Of a DNA stretch of 64,000 nucleotides, positions 1-7,734 are shown piece after piece. The DNA lies in assembly GCA_016716665.1 (NCBI GenBank), contig JADJVH010000012.1:62001-126000 (forward strand). Reading direction: 5' to 3'. Positions within the stretch are counted from its first letter, which is position 1, and each line of letters opens with the position of its first letter. This DNA comes from Candidatus Opimibacter iunctus (GTDB lineage: Bacteria; Bacteroidota; Bacteroidia; Chitinophagales; Saprospiraceae). The notes below the pieces were generated by a model that worked only from the letters and a program-made list of their open reading frames with translations, searched no databases and was not told the origin of the DNA. The position numbers and the translations under genes are program-made.

Positions 1-216
1 CTGGTAATCGAACTGAAGAGATCAGCCAATGAAAATGACGGGCTGATGTGGTTTTGCGACAACTGCAATACCAAGCTCTATGACACCCGCTTTCACCTGA
101 CGGATATCGAAAAGGATTTTATTCCCCGTTTTAGGGAATATTATGCTTCAGTCGAAAAACGCACCTGCCCCAATTGCGGCCATGTAATGGAGGCCGATCC
201 GAGGTTTGTCGGTTAG
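1..216 (+). CDS. 3-hydroxyanthranilate 3,4-dioxygenase, 3' end only
   Basis: This is the last 71 codons of a gene that begins before the window, read in frame 1 and ending with TAG at 214-216. It carries two Cys pairs, CDNCN near residue 19 and CPNCG near residue 56, separated by a segment reading LTDIEKDF...YYASVEKRTC. This arrangement matches the rubredoxin-like C-terminal metal site of bacterial 3-hydroxyanthranilate 3,4-dioxygenase, the cupin enzyme that opens the ring of 3-hydroxyanthranilate in the kynurenine route of tryptophan breakdown towards quinolinate. The cupin core lies outside the window, so the call rests on the C-terminal tail alone. A very strong hairpin follows the stop codon by about 20 bases. 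Confidence 0.8.
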   Translation: MVIELKRSANENDGLMWFCDNCNTKLYDTRFHLTDIEKDFIPRFREYYASVEKRTCPNCGHVMEADPRFVG

Positions 217-236
217 TATAGGTCAATAAAAGGTAT

Positions 237-292
237 GGGTTCAAAAAAAGGTAGGGGTTCAAAACTTTGAACCCCTACCTTTTTTTGAACCC
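237..292. terminator. 27-bp perfect hairpin, bidirectional terminator-like
   Basis: Arms 237-263 and 266-292 are perfectly complementary around a 2-base spacer (264-265). The inner part GGTAGGGGTTCAAA / TTTGAACCCCTACC is flanked by A7 on the left and T7 on the right, and an outer GGGTTC / GAACCC pair extends the stem. The A/T tracts let it act as an intrinsic terminator in either direction. It sits between the dioxygenase stop and the LpxH-like gene. Its arms are much longer than a usual terminator and contain a direct repeat (GGGTTCAAAA twice), so it may also be a mobile palindrome. Confidence 0.65.
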
Positions 293-328
293 CTGTGTGA
301 ATTGGCGTTATTTTGCGGCCGATTGATC

Positions 329-1069
329 ATGAAAAAGACCTACTTCGCCTCCGACTTCCATCTTGGTATTGATGGTACGCTACCCAGTGCTGAGCGTGAG
401 CGCCTCATCGTAGAATGGCTGGACAAGTCTGCTCCGGACATGGCTGCCCTTTACCTGGTGGGGGATGTATGGGACTATTGGTTTGAATACGGACAGGTCA
501 TCCCCAAGGGCTATTCAAGGATACTGGGGTGCATCTCCAGGCTGAGAGACGCTGGTATTCCCATCCATTATTTCACCGGCAATCATGATATGTGGATGTT
601 CCGTTACCTGACGGACGAATTTGGTATCCCTATATACCGGGAGCCTGTCACACATGTGATTGATGGCAGGAAATTCCATATCGGTCATGGAGACGGCCTG
701 GGCCCTGGTGACCATGGCTATAAGATGATCAAGAAGCTGTTTGCCAATCCGGCCAGCCAATGGCTCTTTGCCAGGATACATCCCAATACGGGCTTGAAAC
801 TGATGAAGTTCTTTTCAGGTACCAGCCGCAAGCATACTGAGGTGGAGGCCTTTCTTGGCCCTGAGAAAGAATGGCTCATCCAGTATGCCCTTGATTATCT
901 CAAGAAAGAAGAAATCGACTACTTTGTCTTTGGCCACCGGCATCTGCCGATAGATTATGACCTGGGCGTCAAAGGGGCCAGGTATATCAATCTCGGGGAC
1001 TGGCTCAAGTACAATTCCTATGCGGTATGGAACGGCAGCGACCTGCAATTAACGTATTATAAACCTTAG
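329..1069 (+). CDS. lpxH: UDP-2,3-diacylglucosamine diphosphatase-like metallophosphoesterase
   Basis: The 246-residue product has the full calcineurin-like metallophosphoesterase signature: DFHLG at residue 9, GDVWDYW near 45, GNHD near 85, HGDG near 118 and GHRH near 200. Size and motif spacing fit the LpxH family, which removes UMP from UDP-2,3-diacylglucosamine to give lipid X in lipid A synthesis at the inner face of the cytoplasmic membrane. The frame is open from a TTG at 302, but the ATG at 329 (MKKTYFASDFHLG) matches the usual N-terminus and is preferred. It stands alone between a strong hairpin and a promoter-like element. The gene symbol is by family resemblance; other Bacteroidota phosphoesterases of this group are annotated only as LpxH-like. 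Confidence 0.82.
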   Translation: MKKTYFASDFHLGIDGTLPSAERERLIVEWLDKSAPDMAALYLVGDVWDYWFEYGQVIPKGYSRILGCISRLRDAGIPIHYFTGNHDMWMFRYLTDEFGIPIYREPVTHVIDGRKFHIGHGDGLGPGDHGYKMIKKLFANPASQWLFARIHPNTGLKLMKFFSGTSRKHTEVEAFLGPEKEWLIQYALDYLKKEEIDYFVFGHRHLPIDYDLGVKGARYINLGDWLKYNSYAVWNGSDLQLTYYKP

Positions 1070-1096
1070 GGGAAAATTTTCCACCCACGGAATTTT

Positions 1097-1104
1097 TACC
1101 TTTG
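1097..1104 (+). promoter_or_regulatory. Bacteroidota -7 box TACCTTTG
   Basis: TACCTTTG matches the Bacteroidota sigma-factor -7 consensus TAnnTTTG and lies 46 bases before the ATG of the TonB-C gene, leaving a leader of about 40 bases. I see no convincing TTG at the -33 position. Confidence 0.45.
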
Positions 1105-1150
1105 CGGCTTCGTTAAAGGACATCTGTCAAACCAAATAACACTATCCAAA

Positions 1151-1993
1151 ATGAAGTTTTCACCCGTATATACCTTGTTTTTAGCCCTATTGCTGAGCAG
1201 CGCCGGCAACCACATATCAGCCCAGACCCCGTTGGATGAAGCCGTCCGCAGGGCTGATATTTCTCCCGCATGGCCAGGATGTGAGCCTAAACTTACAGAA
1301 TGTACCAAGTCAAGAATGGCTGATTTTATTGCTGCCAACCTCCAGATGCCAACGGATGCTAAAGCACAGGGGGCCGGAGGAGTAGTGATGGTCGAATTTG
1401 TCATCGAGAAAAACGGCACTGTCGGCGAAGTACACCCGATCCATGATCCGGGCCTGGGCCTGGGCGCAGAAGCCACCCGGGTCATCAGCCTGATGAAAAC
1501 CAAGAAAATCAAGTGGACGCCGGCCGAAGAAGAAGGTAAAAAGGTAGCCTTCAGGTACACCGTACCTGTGAGCTTCAATCTCAATACACCTGAAAGCGAC
1601 AAGCCAAAAGCAGCTCCGGCTGTACAGGATGTCAGCGGCCAGATATTTGATGCTGCGGAAGTCATGCCACGCTATGCAGGCTGCGAGCAAGCCGTCAAAG
1701 ACTCTTTTGACTGCACGTTTATGAAAGTGGTAAGCCATATCAAATCAACCCTCAAATACCCGGAGGAAGCCTTAAAAAATAAAGTTCAGGGCCAGGTCCT
1801 TGCCGAATTTGTAGTGGATACCAATGGCGCCATCATCAATCCTTCCATCAAGAAAGGTATAGGTTCCGGCTGTGACGAAGAAGCCCTGCGTGTGCTGACA
1901 CTGATGCCGGCATGGATTCCCGGCACCCAGGATGGTAAACCAGTTAAGGTGCGGATGAAGCTTCCGATTTTATTTCAATTGCCCAAAGAATAA
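1151..1993 (+). CDS. Exported protein with two TonB C-terminal domains
   Basis: The 280-residue protein begins with a signal-peptide-like segment (MKFSPVYTLFLALLLSSAG, then a likely cut near ISAQ). It has two copies of the TonB C-terminal fold. The first runs from about residue 75 to 140 (GGVVMVEFVIEKNGTVGEV ... FRYTVPVSFNL). The second runs from about 215 to 278 (VQGQVLAEFVVDTNGAI ... VRMKLPILFQL). Each copy is preceded by a P(A/R)xxGCE segment, showing that the whole half was duplicated. Classical TonB has a membrane anchor and a proline-rich spacer; both are missing here, so this is a periplasmic or secreted TonB-C protein and not an energy transducer of known type. Its partner is unknown. 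A word-repeat array starts right after the stop codon. Confidence 0.75.
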   Translation: MKFSPVYTLFLALLLSSAGNHISAQTPLDEAVRRADISPAWPGCEPKLTECTKSRMADFIAANLQMPTDAKAQGAGGVVMVEFVIEKNGTVGEVHPIHDPGLGLGAEATRVISLMKTKKIKWTPAEEEGKKVAFRYTVPVSFNLNTPESDKPKAAPAVQDVSGQIFDAAEVMPRYAGCEQAVKDSFDCTFMKVVSHIKSTLKYPEEALKNKVQGQVLAEFVVDTNGAIINPSIKKGIGSGCDEEALRVLTLMPAWIPGTQDGKPVKVRMKLPILFQLPKE

Positions 1994-2402
1994 GCATAGG
2001 GCACAGGGCAAAGAGCATAGGGCGTGTAGAGTGTGAGGTGAGAAGTGAGAGGCTAACAACTTTGCACAAATCGGAATTGGCTTATTTAATATTTCCTTAG
2101 GAAATGAAACGCCGCTGGATGGAGTTCTCTCCGCCAGCTGTATGATTCCCATTAGGAATTAATAAATGGGATTCCACCATGGTATTTAAGTGGTTGGCGG
2201 AGAGAACTCCATCCAACGGCCTTCGGCCAATTAATATTGGTATCCCTTTTCCATTTTTCATGGCATTGTTGCAGATAAAATAATGCAGTAATGCCATTAT
2301 GGCATGTGTTTTTGATAAAATGCGCCATTTTGTCGTGCAAAAATGTGGTGGAACAGCTTTTGACTTTAGGAGGATATTCAAATCACTAAAATCAAAAAGC
2401 AA
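1994..2402. repeat. Gene-free gap: short-word array and inverted repeat
   Basis: This 409-base gap has no credible gene. 1994-2053 is a low-complexity array of G-rich words (AGCATAGGGCACAGGGC, GTGTAGAGTGTGAG) beginning at the base after the upstream stop. Further on, 2116-2136 and 2195-2215 are perfect 21-base inverted copies (TGGATGGAGTTCTCTCCGCC and its complement), separated by 58 bases that themselves hold a weaker dyad (ATTCCCATT / AATGGGAT). The block looks like a small palindromic interspersed element. Nothing in it resembles a tRNA or riboswitch. Confidence 0.6.
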
Positions 2403-2834
2403 ATGAATCCATACGCTTGTTACCCAAACGCCAGGACCAGATTCCAGGCACCCGTCAGAGGGTTTGTCAACCCTTTCTTCCCCCAGTTTACCAATGAAAC
2501 CGTAAAAAGATATCCGGTGGCCAGTAAGCCTGCCGCCAACATCCTCCGTGAGGAAAACGGCTTCAAGATCCAGCTGGCTGTGCCAGGTCTTTCAAAGGAC
2601 CAGATCAAGATTGAACTCCATGAAGATCAACTGATCATCACCGGTCCGGCTGCCTCTGCAGAAGCAAAACCAAAGCACATCCGTGAGGAGTTTGATTATG
2701 CAGGTTTCAAGAGGACCTTCAGGCTCCACCAAAATGCAGACACCGCAGCAATGTCTGCGACTTGTGAGCAGGGAATCCTGACCGTTGTCATTCCAGACAA
2801 AGCACAAGTGACCACGAAAATCAATATTCAATAA
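2403..2834 (+). CDS. Small heat shock protein (Hsp20 family)
   Basis: This 143-residue protein has an alpha-crystallin domain over about residues 45-140. Visible family marks are VPGLSKDQIKIEL, EEFDYAGFKRTFRL and the closing ATCEQGILTVVIP, equivalent to the usual AxxxNGVLxIxxP. Such proteins are ATP-independent holdases that form oligomers and bind unfolding proteins under stress. The N-terminal arm is short and basic. A second Hsp20 gene starts 19 bases after this stop codon, so the two are probably one transcript. The GGAGG at 2370-2375 lies more than 25 bases before the ATG and is too far away to be an ordinary ribosome site. Confidence 0.92.
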   Translation: MNPYACYPNARTRFQAPVRGFVNPFFPQFTNETVKRYPVASKPAANILREENGFKIQLAVPGLSKDQIKIELHEDQLIITGPAASAEAKPKHIREEFDYAGFKRTFRLHQNADTAAMSATCEQGILTVVIPDKAQVTTKINIQ

Positions 2835-2853
2835 CCTATAAACCTATCAGATC

Positions 2854-3303
2854 ATGACCTACTCAAAATTTCAACCGGTACCAGCTACAGCATCCATCAA
2901 CAAATGGATTGACACGCTCTTCAACACTACATTGGCTGATGCGATGGGCTCAGACTTTCTGATCTCCTCCCCTTCAGTCAATATCGTAGAACACGATGCT
3001 GACTATACCATGCACCTCGCCGCACCCGGCCTGGCAAAGGCAGATTTCAGCATCAATATCGAAAATGACTACCTGGTGATCTCCGCGAAAAAGAAAACCG
3101 AAAAGGAAGAAACAGGTGCAGCAGGCAAGTTCACCCGCAGGGAGTTTAATTACAGTTCTTTCAAACGGTCCTTCCAGCTTGATGATAACATCAACCGCGA
3201 GGGGATATCCGCTACCTATGAAAATGGCGTGCTGAATATCACCCTTCCAAAAAAGGAAGAGAACTGGAAAAAACAAACTGCCACCACGATTGAGATCAAG
3301 TAG
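2854..3303 (+). CDS. Small heat shock protein (Hsp20 family), second copy
   Basis: This 149-residue paralogue of the preceding gene has its alpha-crystallin domain at about residues 40-148. The marks are LAAPGLAKADFSINIENDYL, RREFNYSSFKRSFQL and ATYENGVLNITLP. The sequence is more typical than that of the first copy, with a charged loop (KKKTEKEE) after the second strand. The two proteins may form mixed oligomers; this is inference from the tandem arrangement. A bidirectional terminator follows 25 bases after the stop, separating the pair from a convergent gene. Confidence 0.93.
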   Translation: MTYSKFQPVPATASINKWIDTLFNTTLADAMGSDFLISSPSVNIVEHDADYTMHLAAPGLAKADFSINIENDYLVISAKKKTEKEETGAAGKFTRREFNYSSFKRSFQLDDNINREGISATYENGVLNITLPKKEENWKKQTATTIEIK

Positions 3304-3327
3304 TGAGACTTTTCATTGGGTTTAGAG

Positions 3328-3355
3328 AAAGCCATCCTTGCGGATGGCTTTTTTA
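3328..3355. terminator. Bidirectional intrinsic terminator
   Basis: AAAGCCATCC / GGATGGCTTT pair around a TTGC loop, followed by a T tract (and preceded by A residues). It lies between the convergent hsp20 and DUF3267 genes and overlaps the last codon of the latter. Confidence 0.85.
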
Positions 3356-3973
3356 TTTCCCGTAGAAATAGGAAACCTTGTTAGCCCTGTCATCATACGT
3401 AACCACCTCTTTGGCCCTATTGACATCAAAAAAACTAAGCAGCCCAAAGTCTCCGGAACACAATGCGGTGTGTGTCAGGAATACACTGAGGACCGTCATG
3501 GTCCATGTAGGCGGAGTAAAGAAAAACAGGATCAGCAGGATAGACGTAATCACCACGAAGGGAGCAAGGGCGACGATCTGGAATTCCTTCCGGCTGGCTA
3601 CAAACTGATCAGCCACTGCGAGGAAATAGAATTTCCTGAGATTGGCATCATAAGAAGTGTGCTCCGCGCCCTGGGACTTGTAAGCTAATACATGTATGTA
3701 TTCATGTAATGGCAGCAAAGCAACAAATGCAATGACAAAACCATAACCGCAATACATAGCCCCGTCACCTAAAGTAAAATACCCTAGCTGCGAATAGTGA
3801 AATAAATAGTATCCGACAGAGCCAAAAGCAATCATGTTGGCCAATATATAGATCGTAGAAAATCTAGTCCATTTGTTATTATACTTCCTGACAAATGGGA
3901 TCAGCTCCATATGATCGAGCTTTTCAAGCAGGACATATCCGTTTGATTCCAATGCTTCCGGCTTGAGGTTCAT
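3353..3973 (-). CDS. DUF3267 membrane protein, putative zinc metalloprotease
   Basis: The 206-residue protein has about four hydrophobic segments. The second ends in LLPLHEYIHVLAYKSQGA, which contains an HExxH zinc motif (HEYIH). That position within a short multi-pass protein is the hallmark of the DUF3267 family, described as putative zincin peptidases of the membrane. The substrate is unknown. It is transcribed towards the hsp20 pair and separated from it by a shared terminator. The stop codon lies within the terminator, which is compact but not unusual. No partner gene is evident: the upstream neighbour, pirin, has the same orientation with a 41-base gap, so a two-gene transcript is possible. 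Confidence 0.72.
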   Translation of the reverse strand: MNLKPEALESNGYVLLEKLDHMELIPFVRKYNNKWTRFSTIYILANMIAFGSVGYYLFHYSQLGYFTLGDGAMYCGYGFVIAFVALLPLHEYIHVLAYKSQGAEHTSYDANLRKFYFLAVADQFVASRKEFQIVALAPFVVITSILLILFFFTPPTWTMTVLSVFLTHTALCSGDFGLLSFFDVNRAKEVVTYDDRANKVSYFYGK

Positions 3974-4014
3974 AGGTAAGAGTTATGCCTCAAATATATC
4001 GGGATAAAGGGAAA

Positions 4015-4764
4015 TTAACGTACCATCCTGTGTGCATAGGTGGGATAGCCTGGTGTAGCAGGAACTGTAAAGGCAAATATATCAAGGCCTCCCCGGTGCG
4101 GTGTGATCGAAATAGATGATCCGTCATCGATGATGATAAAATCATCTTGCTCGATCGTCTTGCCATCCATCATGCCAGATCCGCCGATGATGTACAGGGA
4201 CCTAATCACCTCTTTGCTACCTTCCCATTGAAATATATCCGTAGTCAATTTGATACGACGTATATCCACACCCGGCGTATCGAGGCGCATCAACCCGTTT
4301 TCACCGGCATAGTGGATAACAGATGTACCATCAGTCTCTGTGACCTGAAAGGCAGACCCTTTATAATCATCATACGAAGCCTCCTGCTGCAGGGTCTTTG
4401 ACAAATCCGGATCCACCCATATCTGAAAGATCACGCCGTCCTTATGGATATGCTCGGCATGGGATATACCCCGTCCCGCACGGATGATCTGCACATCACC
4501 TGCTTCGAGAGGCTTCCAGTCATTCATCTTCGTATCGAAATGCCGGATATTCCCTTCCAATACAAAAGACATGATTTCAAATCCCTGGTGCGGATGCAGT
4601 CCTATAGTGGAGTCTATCAATCCTTCAGCACGTGCCCAGTAAAAAAGGGAAGAATAAGGCCTCACAAATCCTCCGTCGGACGGAAATCCAATGGGCTTGT
4701 TTTCAATGATCTGTCCATTGTTAAAGGCCCCTGTGCCTTGCTGTGAAATAGGTATTATACGCAT
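4015..4764 (-). CDS. Pirin family protein
   Basis: The 249-residue product is a bicupin. The metal-binding HPHQGFE motif (HPHRGFE in most pirins) lies near residue 57, followed by the partner His in SHAEHI near 102. The overall length is close to the usual pirin. Bacterial pirins bind iron and some have quercetin 2,3-dioxygenase activity, while others modulate metabolic enzymes; which applies here cannot be read from the sequence. It starts at ATG (complement of 4762-4764). Upstream is a repeat-rich gap shared with the divergent cytochrome c gene. Confidence 0.88.
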   Translation of the reverse strand: MRIIPISQQGTGAFNNGQIIENKPIGFPSDGGFVRPYSSLFYWARAEGLIDSTIGLHPHQGFEIMSFVLEGNIRHFDTKMNDWKPLEAGDVQIIRAGRGISHAEHIHKDGVIFQIWVDPDLSKTLQQEASYDDYKGSAFQVTETDGTSVIHYAGENGLMRLDTPGVDIRRIKLTTDIFQWEGSKEVIRSLYIIGGSGMMDGKTIEQDDFIIIDDGSSISITPHRGGLDIFAFTVPATPGYPTYAHRMVR

Positions 4765-4796
4765 GATGGATTGGAAACAATCGATGTATGGAATGG

Positions 4797-5010
4797 TTTA
4801 ATTGTAAGACAGTGAGTGTCCTTCGCACTTTGAATGGAATATAATTCCATTTCAAAGGCTTCGGCGACCAAAGGAACGTGAGAGCATGAGAGCATGAGAG
4901 CATGAGAATAGTGTGCATGGGAGTGTGAGTGTATACTCTGGAAGCTGGTAGCTGGTAGCTTTTTCTGATAGCTTATAGCTGACGGCTGATAGCTAATAGT
5001 TGATAGCTCT
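4797..5010. repeat. Dispersed long repeat, copy A
   Basis: This fills most of the gap between pirin and cytochrome c. It consists of a 60-base core (4819-4878) with an internal dyad (AATGGAAT-ATA-ATTCCATT), an array of the 8-mer GAGCATGA (4874-4912), and an array of 7-mer-like words AGCTGGT / GCTGATA (4938-5008). The core is identical, in reverse complement, to 9144-9203, and the flanking word arrays match there too. No coding capacity is likely. Confidence 0.85.
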
Positions 5011-5017
5011 TTTTCAT

Positions 5018-5025
5018 TAGCTTTG
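5018..5025 (+). promoter_or_regulatory. Bacteroidota -7 box TAGCTTTG
   Basis: TAGCTTTG fits TAnnTTTG and is preceded by TTG at 5000-5002. Initiation would be near 5030, about 30 bases before the cytochrome c ATG. The TTG lies inside the dispersed repeat, so the repeat may supply part of the promoter. Confidence 0.45.
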
Positions 5026-5059
5026 CGCCCTCAGATTTATATACCACTGAGCTGATTAC

Positions 5060-5371
5060 ATGTTAAAGTATATCGTGTCCATTTCCCTTGCTTTAGCTGT
5101 CATTGCATGTGGCGGTAAACAGCCTAATAAATACGCAGCTAAAATTGACGGTGAAGCCATCTTTAAGAAGTACTGTGTCACTTGCCATGGCGTGGATGGC
5201 AAACTAAAGCTCAATGGGGCGAAGGATCTCAGTATCTCTCAATTGTCACTGGCGGAGAAGGTCATCCAGGTCACGAAAGGAAAAAATACAATGACCCCGT
5301 TTGAGGGAATTCTATCGCCTCCGGAAATACAGGCTGTGGCCGAATACACCATTACCTTAATAAAGAAATAG
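5060..5371 (+). CDS. Small c-type cytochrome lipoprotein
   Basis: The 103-residue protein has a lipoprotein signal (MLKYIVSISLALAVIACGG, Cys17) and one haem-binding motif CVTCH near residue 39. A likely axial methionine is in NTMTPF near residue 75. This is a single-domain class I cytochrome c anchored to a membrane by lipid. It would carry electrons in the periplasm, but its partner oxidase or dehydrogenase is not in this window. Its stop codon TAG shares its last base with the GTG start of anmK, so the two genes are translationally coupled, although their functions have no obvious link. Confidence 0.88.
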   Translation: MLKYIVSISLALAVIACGGKQPNKYAAKIDGEAIFKKYCVTCHGVDGKLKLNGAKDLSISQLSLAEKVIQVTKGKNTMTPFEGILSPPEIQAVAEYTITLIKK

Positions 5372-6450
5372 TGGCTGATCACATCATAGGGATCATGTCC
5401 GGTAGTTCATTGGATGGCCTGGACATGGCCTTATGCAGGTTCGAGCTATTGAATAGTGTTCCCGAATGGACATTATTAGAAGCACAGACACGACCCTTCC
5501 CTCCTGCATTTTATCAGGATTTGTATTCGGCCCCATCATGCAGTGGTTTTGAACTAATGAAACTGGATGCGGAGTTTGGAAAGTATATCGGTACCGAAAT
5601 CCACAAATGGATTCTTCAACATGGCATGACCGTTGATTTGATTGCTTCTCACGGACATACGGTCTTTCATGAACCAGCATTGGGTTTTACTACGCAGATT
5701 GGAAGCGGTGCACATATTGCCTTCGCTACAGGTATTGATACGATAACTTCTTTTCGTTCAGCTGATGTCGCAGCAGGGGGACAGGGCGCCCCGTTTGCAC
5801 CTGTTGCAGACAAGGACTTATTTCCGGGGTACGATGCATATCTCAATTTGGGTGGCATAGCCAATGTCAGCATGATCATGCCCAACGGCCTATGGAAAGC
5901 ATGGGATATAGGTCCGTGCAATCAAGCCCTCAATCATCTTGCGCGCAAGGCCGGACACCCGTATGACGAAGGTGGCCAACTGGCCCGTAGTGGAACAGTA
6001 AATATGTCGATTGCAGATCAACTGATTGCCATGTTTCCTTTCAAGGATGGCCAACCCAAAGGGCTTTCCAATGCAGAAGTACAATCTACATGGATTCAGT
6101 TTCTTGATGCATCCGGGGTTGAAGTCGCCGATTTGCTGGCTAGTGTCACTGACGCTATTGCCAGGATGATTCACATCCACCTGCAGGCCTTTTATGGCAA
6201 AGAAGCAAAAGTACTCGTGACCGGAGGCGGGGCATTCAATACCTTCCTGTTGGAGCGGCTTGAAGAATTGAATGTACCAGATCAGATAAAGATGCACATC
6301 CCATCGCCAGCCGTGATCAATTATAAAGAGTGTGTCTTGATGGCCTGGCTCGGCTATCTCACGATGCATAATAAGTCCTATGGTATAGCACATTTGACAG
6401 GTGCATCATCAGATACGATAGGTGGAGCGTTTTTTAAAGCGAAGCGATGA
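5371..6450 (+). CDS. anmK: Anhydro-N-acetylmuramic acid kinase
   Basis: The 359-residue protein opens with GIMSGSSLDGLDMAL, the ATP-binding signature of the AnmK family. Also visible are SHGHTVFHEP, NLGGIANVS and the C-terminal VTGGGAFN. AnmK phosphorylates and hydrates 1,6-anhydro-MurNAc to MurNAc-6-phosphate during peptidoglycan recycling. The start is GTG at 5371, which overlaps the upstream stop by one base and puts the signature at residue 7, as expected. The 3' end overlaps the next gene by four bases (ATGA). A lytic transglycosylase gene, whose products are anhydro-muropeptides, lies just downstream, which is a plausible functional neighbourhood. Confidence 0.95.
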   Translation: MADHIIGIMSGSSLDGLDMALCRFELLNSVPEWTLLEAQTRPFPPAFYQDLYSAPSCSGFELMKLDAEFGKYIGTEIHKWILQHGMTVDLIASHGHTVFHEPALGFTTQIGSGAHIAFATGIDTITSFRSADVAAGGQGAPFAPVADKDLFPGYDAYLNLGGIANVSMIMPNGLWKAWDIGPCNQALNHLARKAGHPYDEGGQLARSGTVNMSIADQLIAMFPFKDGQPKGLSNAEVQSTWIQFLDASGVEVADLLASVTDAIARMIHIHLQAFYGKEAKVLVTGGGAFNTFLLERLEELNVPDQIKMHIPSPAVINYKECVLMAWLGYLTMHNKSYGIAHLTGASSDTIGGAFFKAKR

Positions 6451-7436
6451 ACGAGAAAATACTGATCACAGGAGGTTCAGGTTTGCTCGGGTCCTACCTC
6501 ATCAGGTGGTTTATGCAGCGCGGGTATATAAATATTTCTGCGACGTACCAAGGTACTGCAGAGACCATACCTGCTGATATCCGTGCCGGGGTCAACTGGT
6601 CCAAACTTGTTCTTCCTGACAAGGAAGCTGCCCATAATACCATTGCAGGCCATGACTGGGTGATTCATAGCGCGGGACTGGTATCCTATGCAACGCGGGA
6701 TAAGTACCGGTTGCTTGAAATCAACAAGACTGGCACCGAACACATCGTCAATGCATGCATGGCCCATGGCGTATCCCATCTGGTTTATATTGGATCCATT
6801 GCTTCACTGGGAAGGGAAACTGATCATGTCATCCTAAATGAAAAAAGTCCATGGCTCGACAATGAATTCAGCACAGCGTACGGACTCTCCAAATATCTCG
6901 GGGAACTTGAAGCATGGCGTGGAGCTGCCGAAGGATTAGATGTCTCCGTTGTGCTCCCATCCGTCATGTTGGGTGCCGGTGACTGGCATAGATCCAGCTT
7001 GCAGATTGTCAACCGGGTAGTCCATAAGGCCGGTTGGTATCCGGGTGGACAGACAGGATTTGTGGATGTTCGTGATGTAGCCCGTTTCACTGCCAGTTTA
7101 CTCGAAAAAAATCAACCCGGCGAAAGGTGGTTGCTCAATGCCATGGATATGCCCTATGCACAGTTTTATCAAAAGCTGGCAGAGCAACTTGGACTAAAAA
7201 AGAAATTTAGCCTTGCCCCAAAGTGGCTGGCCAGAACAATTCTTGCCGGAAGCAGCCTGTTGAAAGGCGGTAGCCTTGGCCAGGAAATGATCAACCAGGC
7301 ATATGGCACTTTCGCCTATGATGCGGCGCATAGCCTGACTGTCCAGGGCTTTTCATACCGCGACATGGAGGAGACCCTCCGTGATGTTGCCGGAGCTTAT
7401 CTGTCCGGAAAAAAAGATTTGTTTCTCCCCTTCTGA
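6447..7436 (+). CDS. NAD-dependent epimerase/dehydratase (extended SDR)
   Basis: The 329-residue protein is an extended short-chain dehydrogenase. It has the Rossmann glycine motif ITGGSGLLGSYL near residue 6, a Ser/Thr in YIGSIASLG, and the catalytic YxxxK as AYGLSK near residue 147. The last 100 residues form the variable substrate-binding part. The family acts on nucleotide sugars, dihydroflavonols or 3-beta-hydroxysteroid-like substrates, and the substrate here is not recognisable. The start overlaps the anmK stop (ATGA), making a three-gene operon with cytochrome c and anmK. Confidence 0.85.
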   Translation: MNEKILITGGSGLLGSYLIRWFMQRGYINISATYQGTAETIPADIRAGVNWSKLVLPDKEAAHNTIAGHDWVIHSAGLVSYATRDKYRLLEINKTGTEHIVNACMAHGVSHLVYIGSIASLGRETDHVILNEKSPWLDNEFSTAYGLSKYLGELEAWRGAAEGLDVSVVLPSVMLGAGDWHRSSLQIVNRVVHKAGWYPGGQTGFVDVRDVARFTASLLEKNQPGERWLLNAMDMPYAQFYQKLAEQLGLKKKFSLAPKWLARTILAGSSLLKGGSLGQEMINQAYGTFAYDAAHSLTVQGFSYRDMEETLRDVAGAYLSGKKDLFLPF

Positions 7437-7734
7437 TAGGAGATTGATATTTCGGGCTCGAAATCTCACCTTATCCCGGAAAAGCACACTTCGCGACCTC
7501 GTTTTGGCGTTTTATGTCCACTAATGGTTAACCATTAGTTCCCGTATTGGGGTTAACATACCATTAAATCCTAAATAACTAATATATAAAAGTCTGAATA
7601 TTAGTAATTTATACATTAATACTTAACGCAATTAGTTAACGTAAGGGTCTTCTCTTCCAGGCCTTGGAATTATTGACGACCTTTACGATCTTTAGCTGCT
7701 GTAAGTACGGAGTAGTTATTCTTTGAATTATCCT
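7437..7734. other. AT-rich regulatory gap before the lytic transglycosylase gene
   Basis: About 300 bases without a gene. A short hairpin (ATTTCG-GGCT-CGAAAT, 7449-7464) follows the epimerase. A perfect 20-base palindrome lies at 7520-7539. From 7555 to 7645 the sequence is very AT-rich with repeated TTAACG words. I find no clear TAnnTTTG box. It probably holds the promoter and an operator for the downstream gene. Confidence 0.4.
7520..7539. promoter_or_regulatory. Perfect 20-bp palindrome, candidate operator
   Basis: ACTAATGGTTAACCATTAGT reads the same on both strands with no spacer. Its length and lack of T tract suggest a dimeric regulator site and not a terminator. No regulator gene lies next to it. 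It is 196 bases before the transglycosylase ATG. Confidence 0.45.

Noticed and set aside
302..328. Upstream TTG start for the LpxH-like gene
   Set aside because: The extra nine residues (MALFCGRLI) match nothing in the family, and ATG 329 gives the expected N-terminus.
4721..4918. Open frame coding LWSPKPLKWNYIPFKVRR
   Set aside because: It is a translation of the dispersed repeat. The same peptide appears in another frame at 9014-9331 (copy B). It has no ribosome site or family match.
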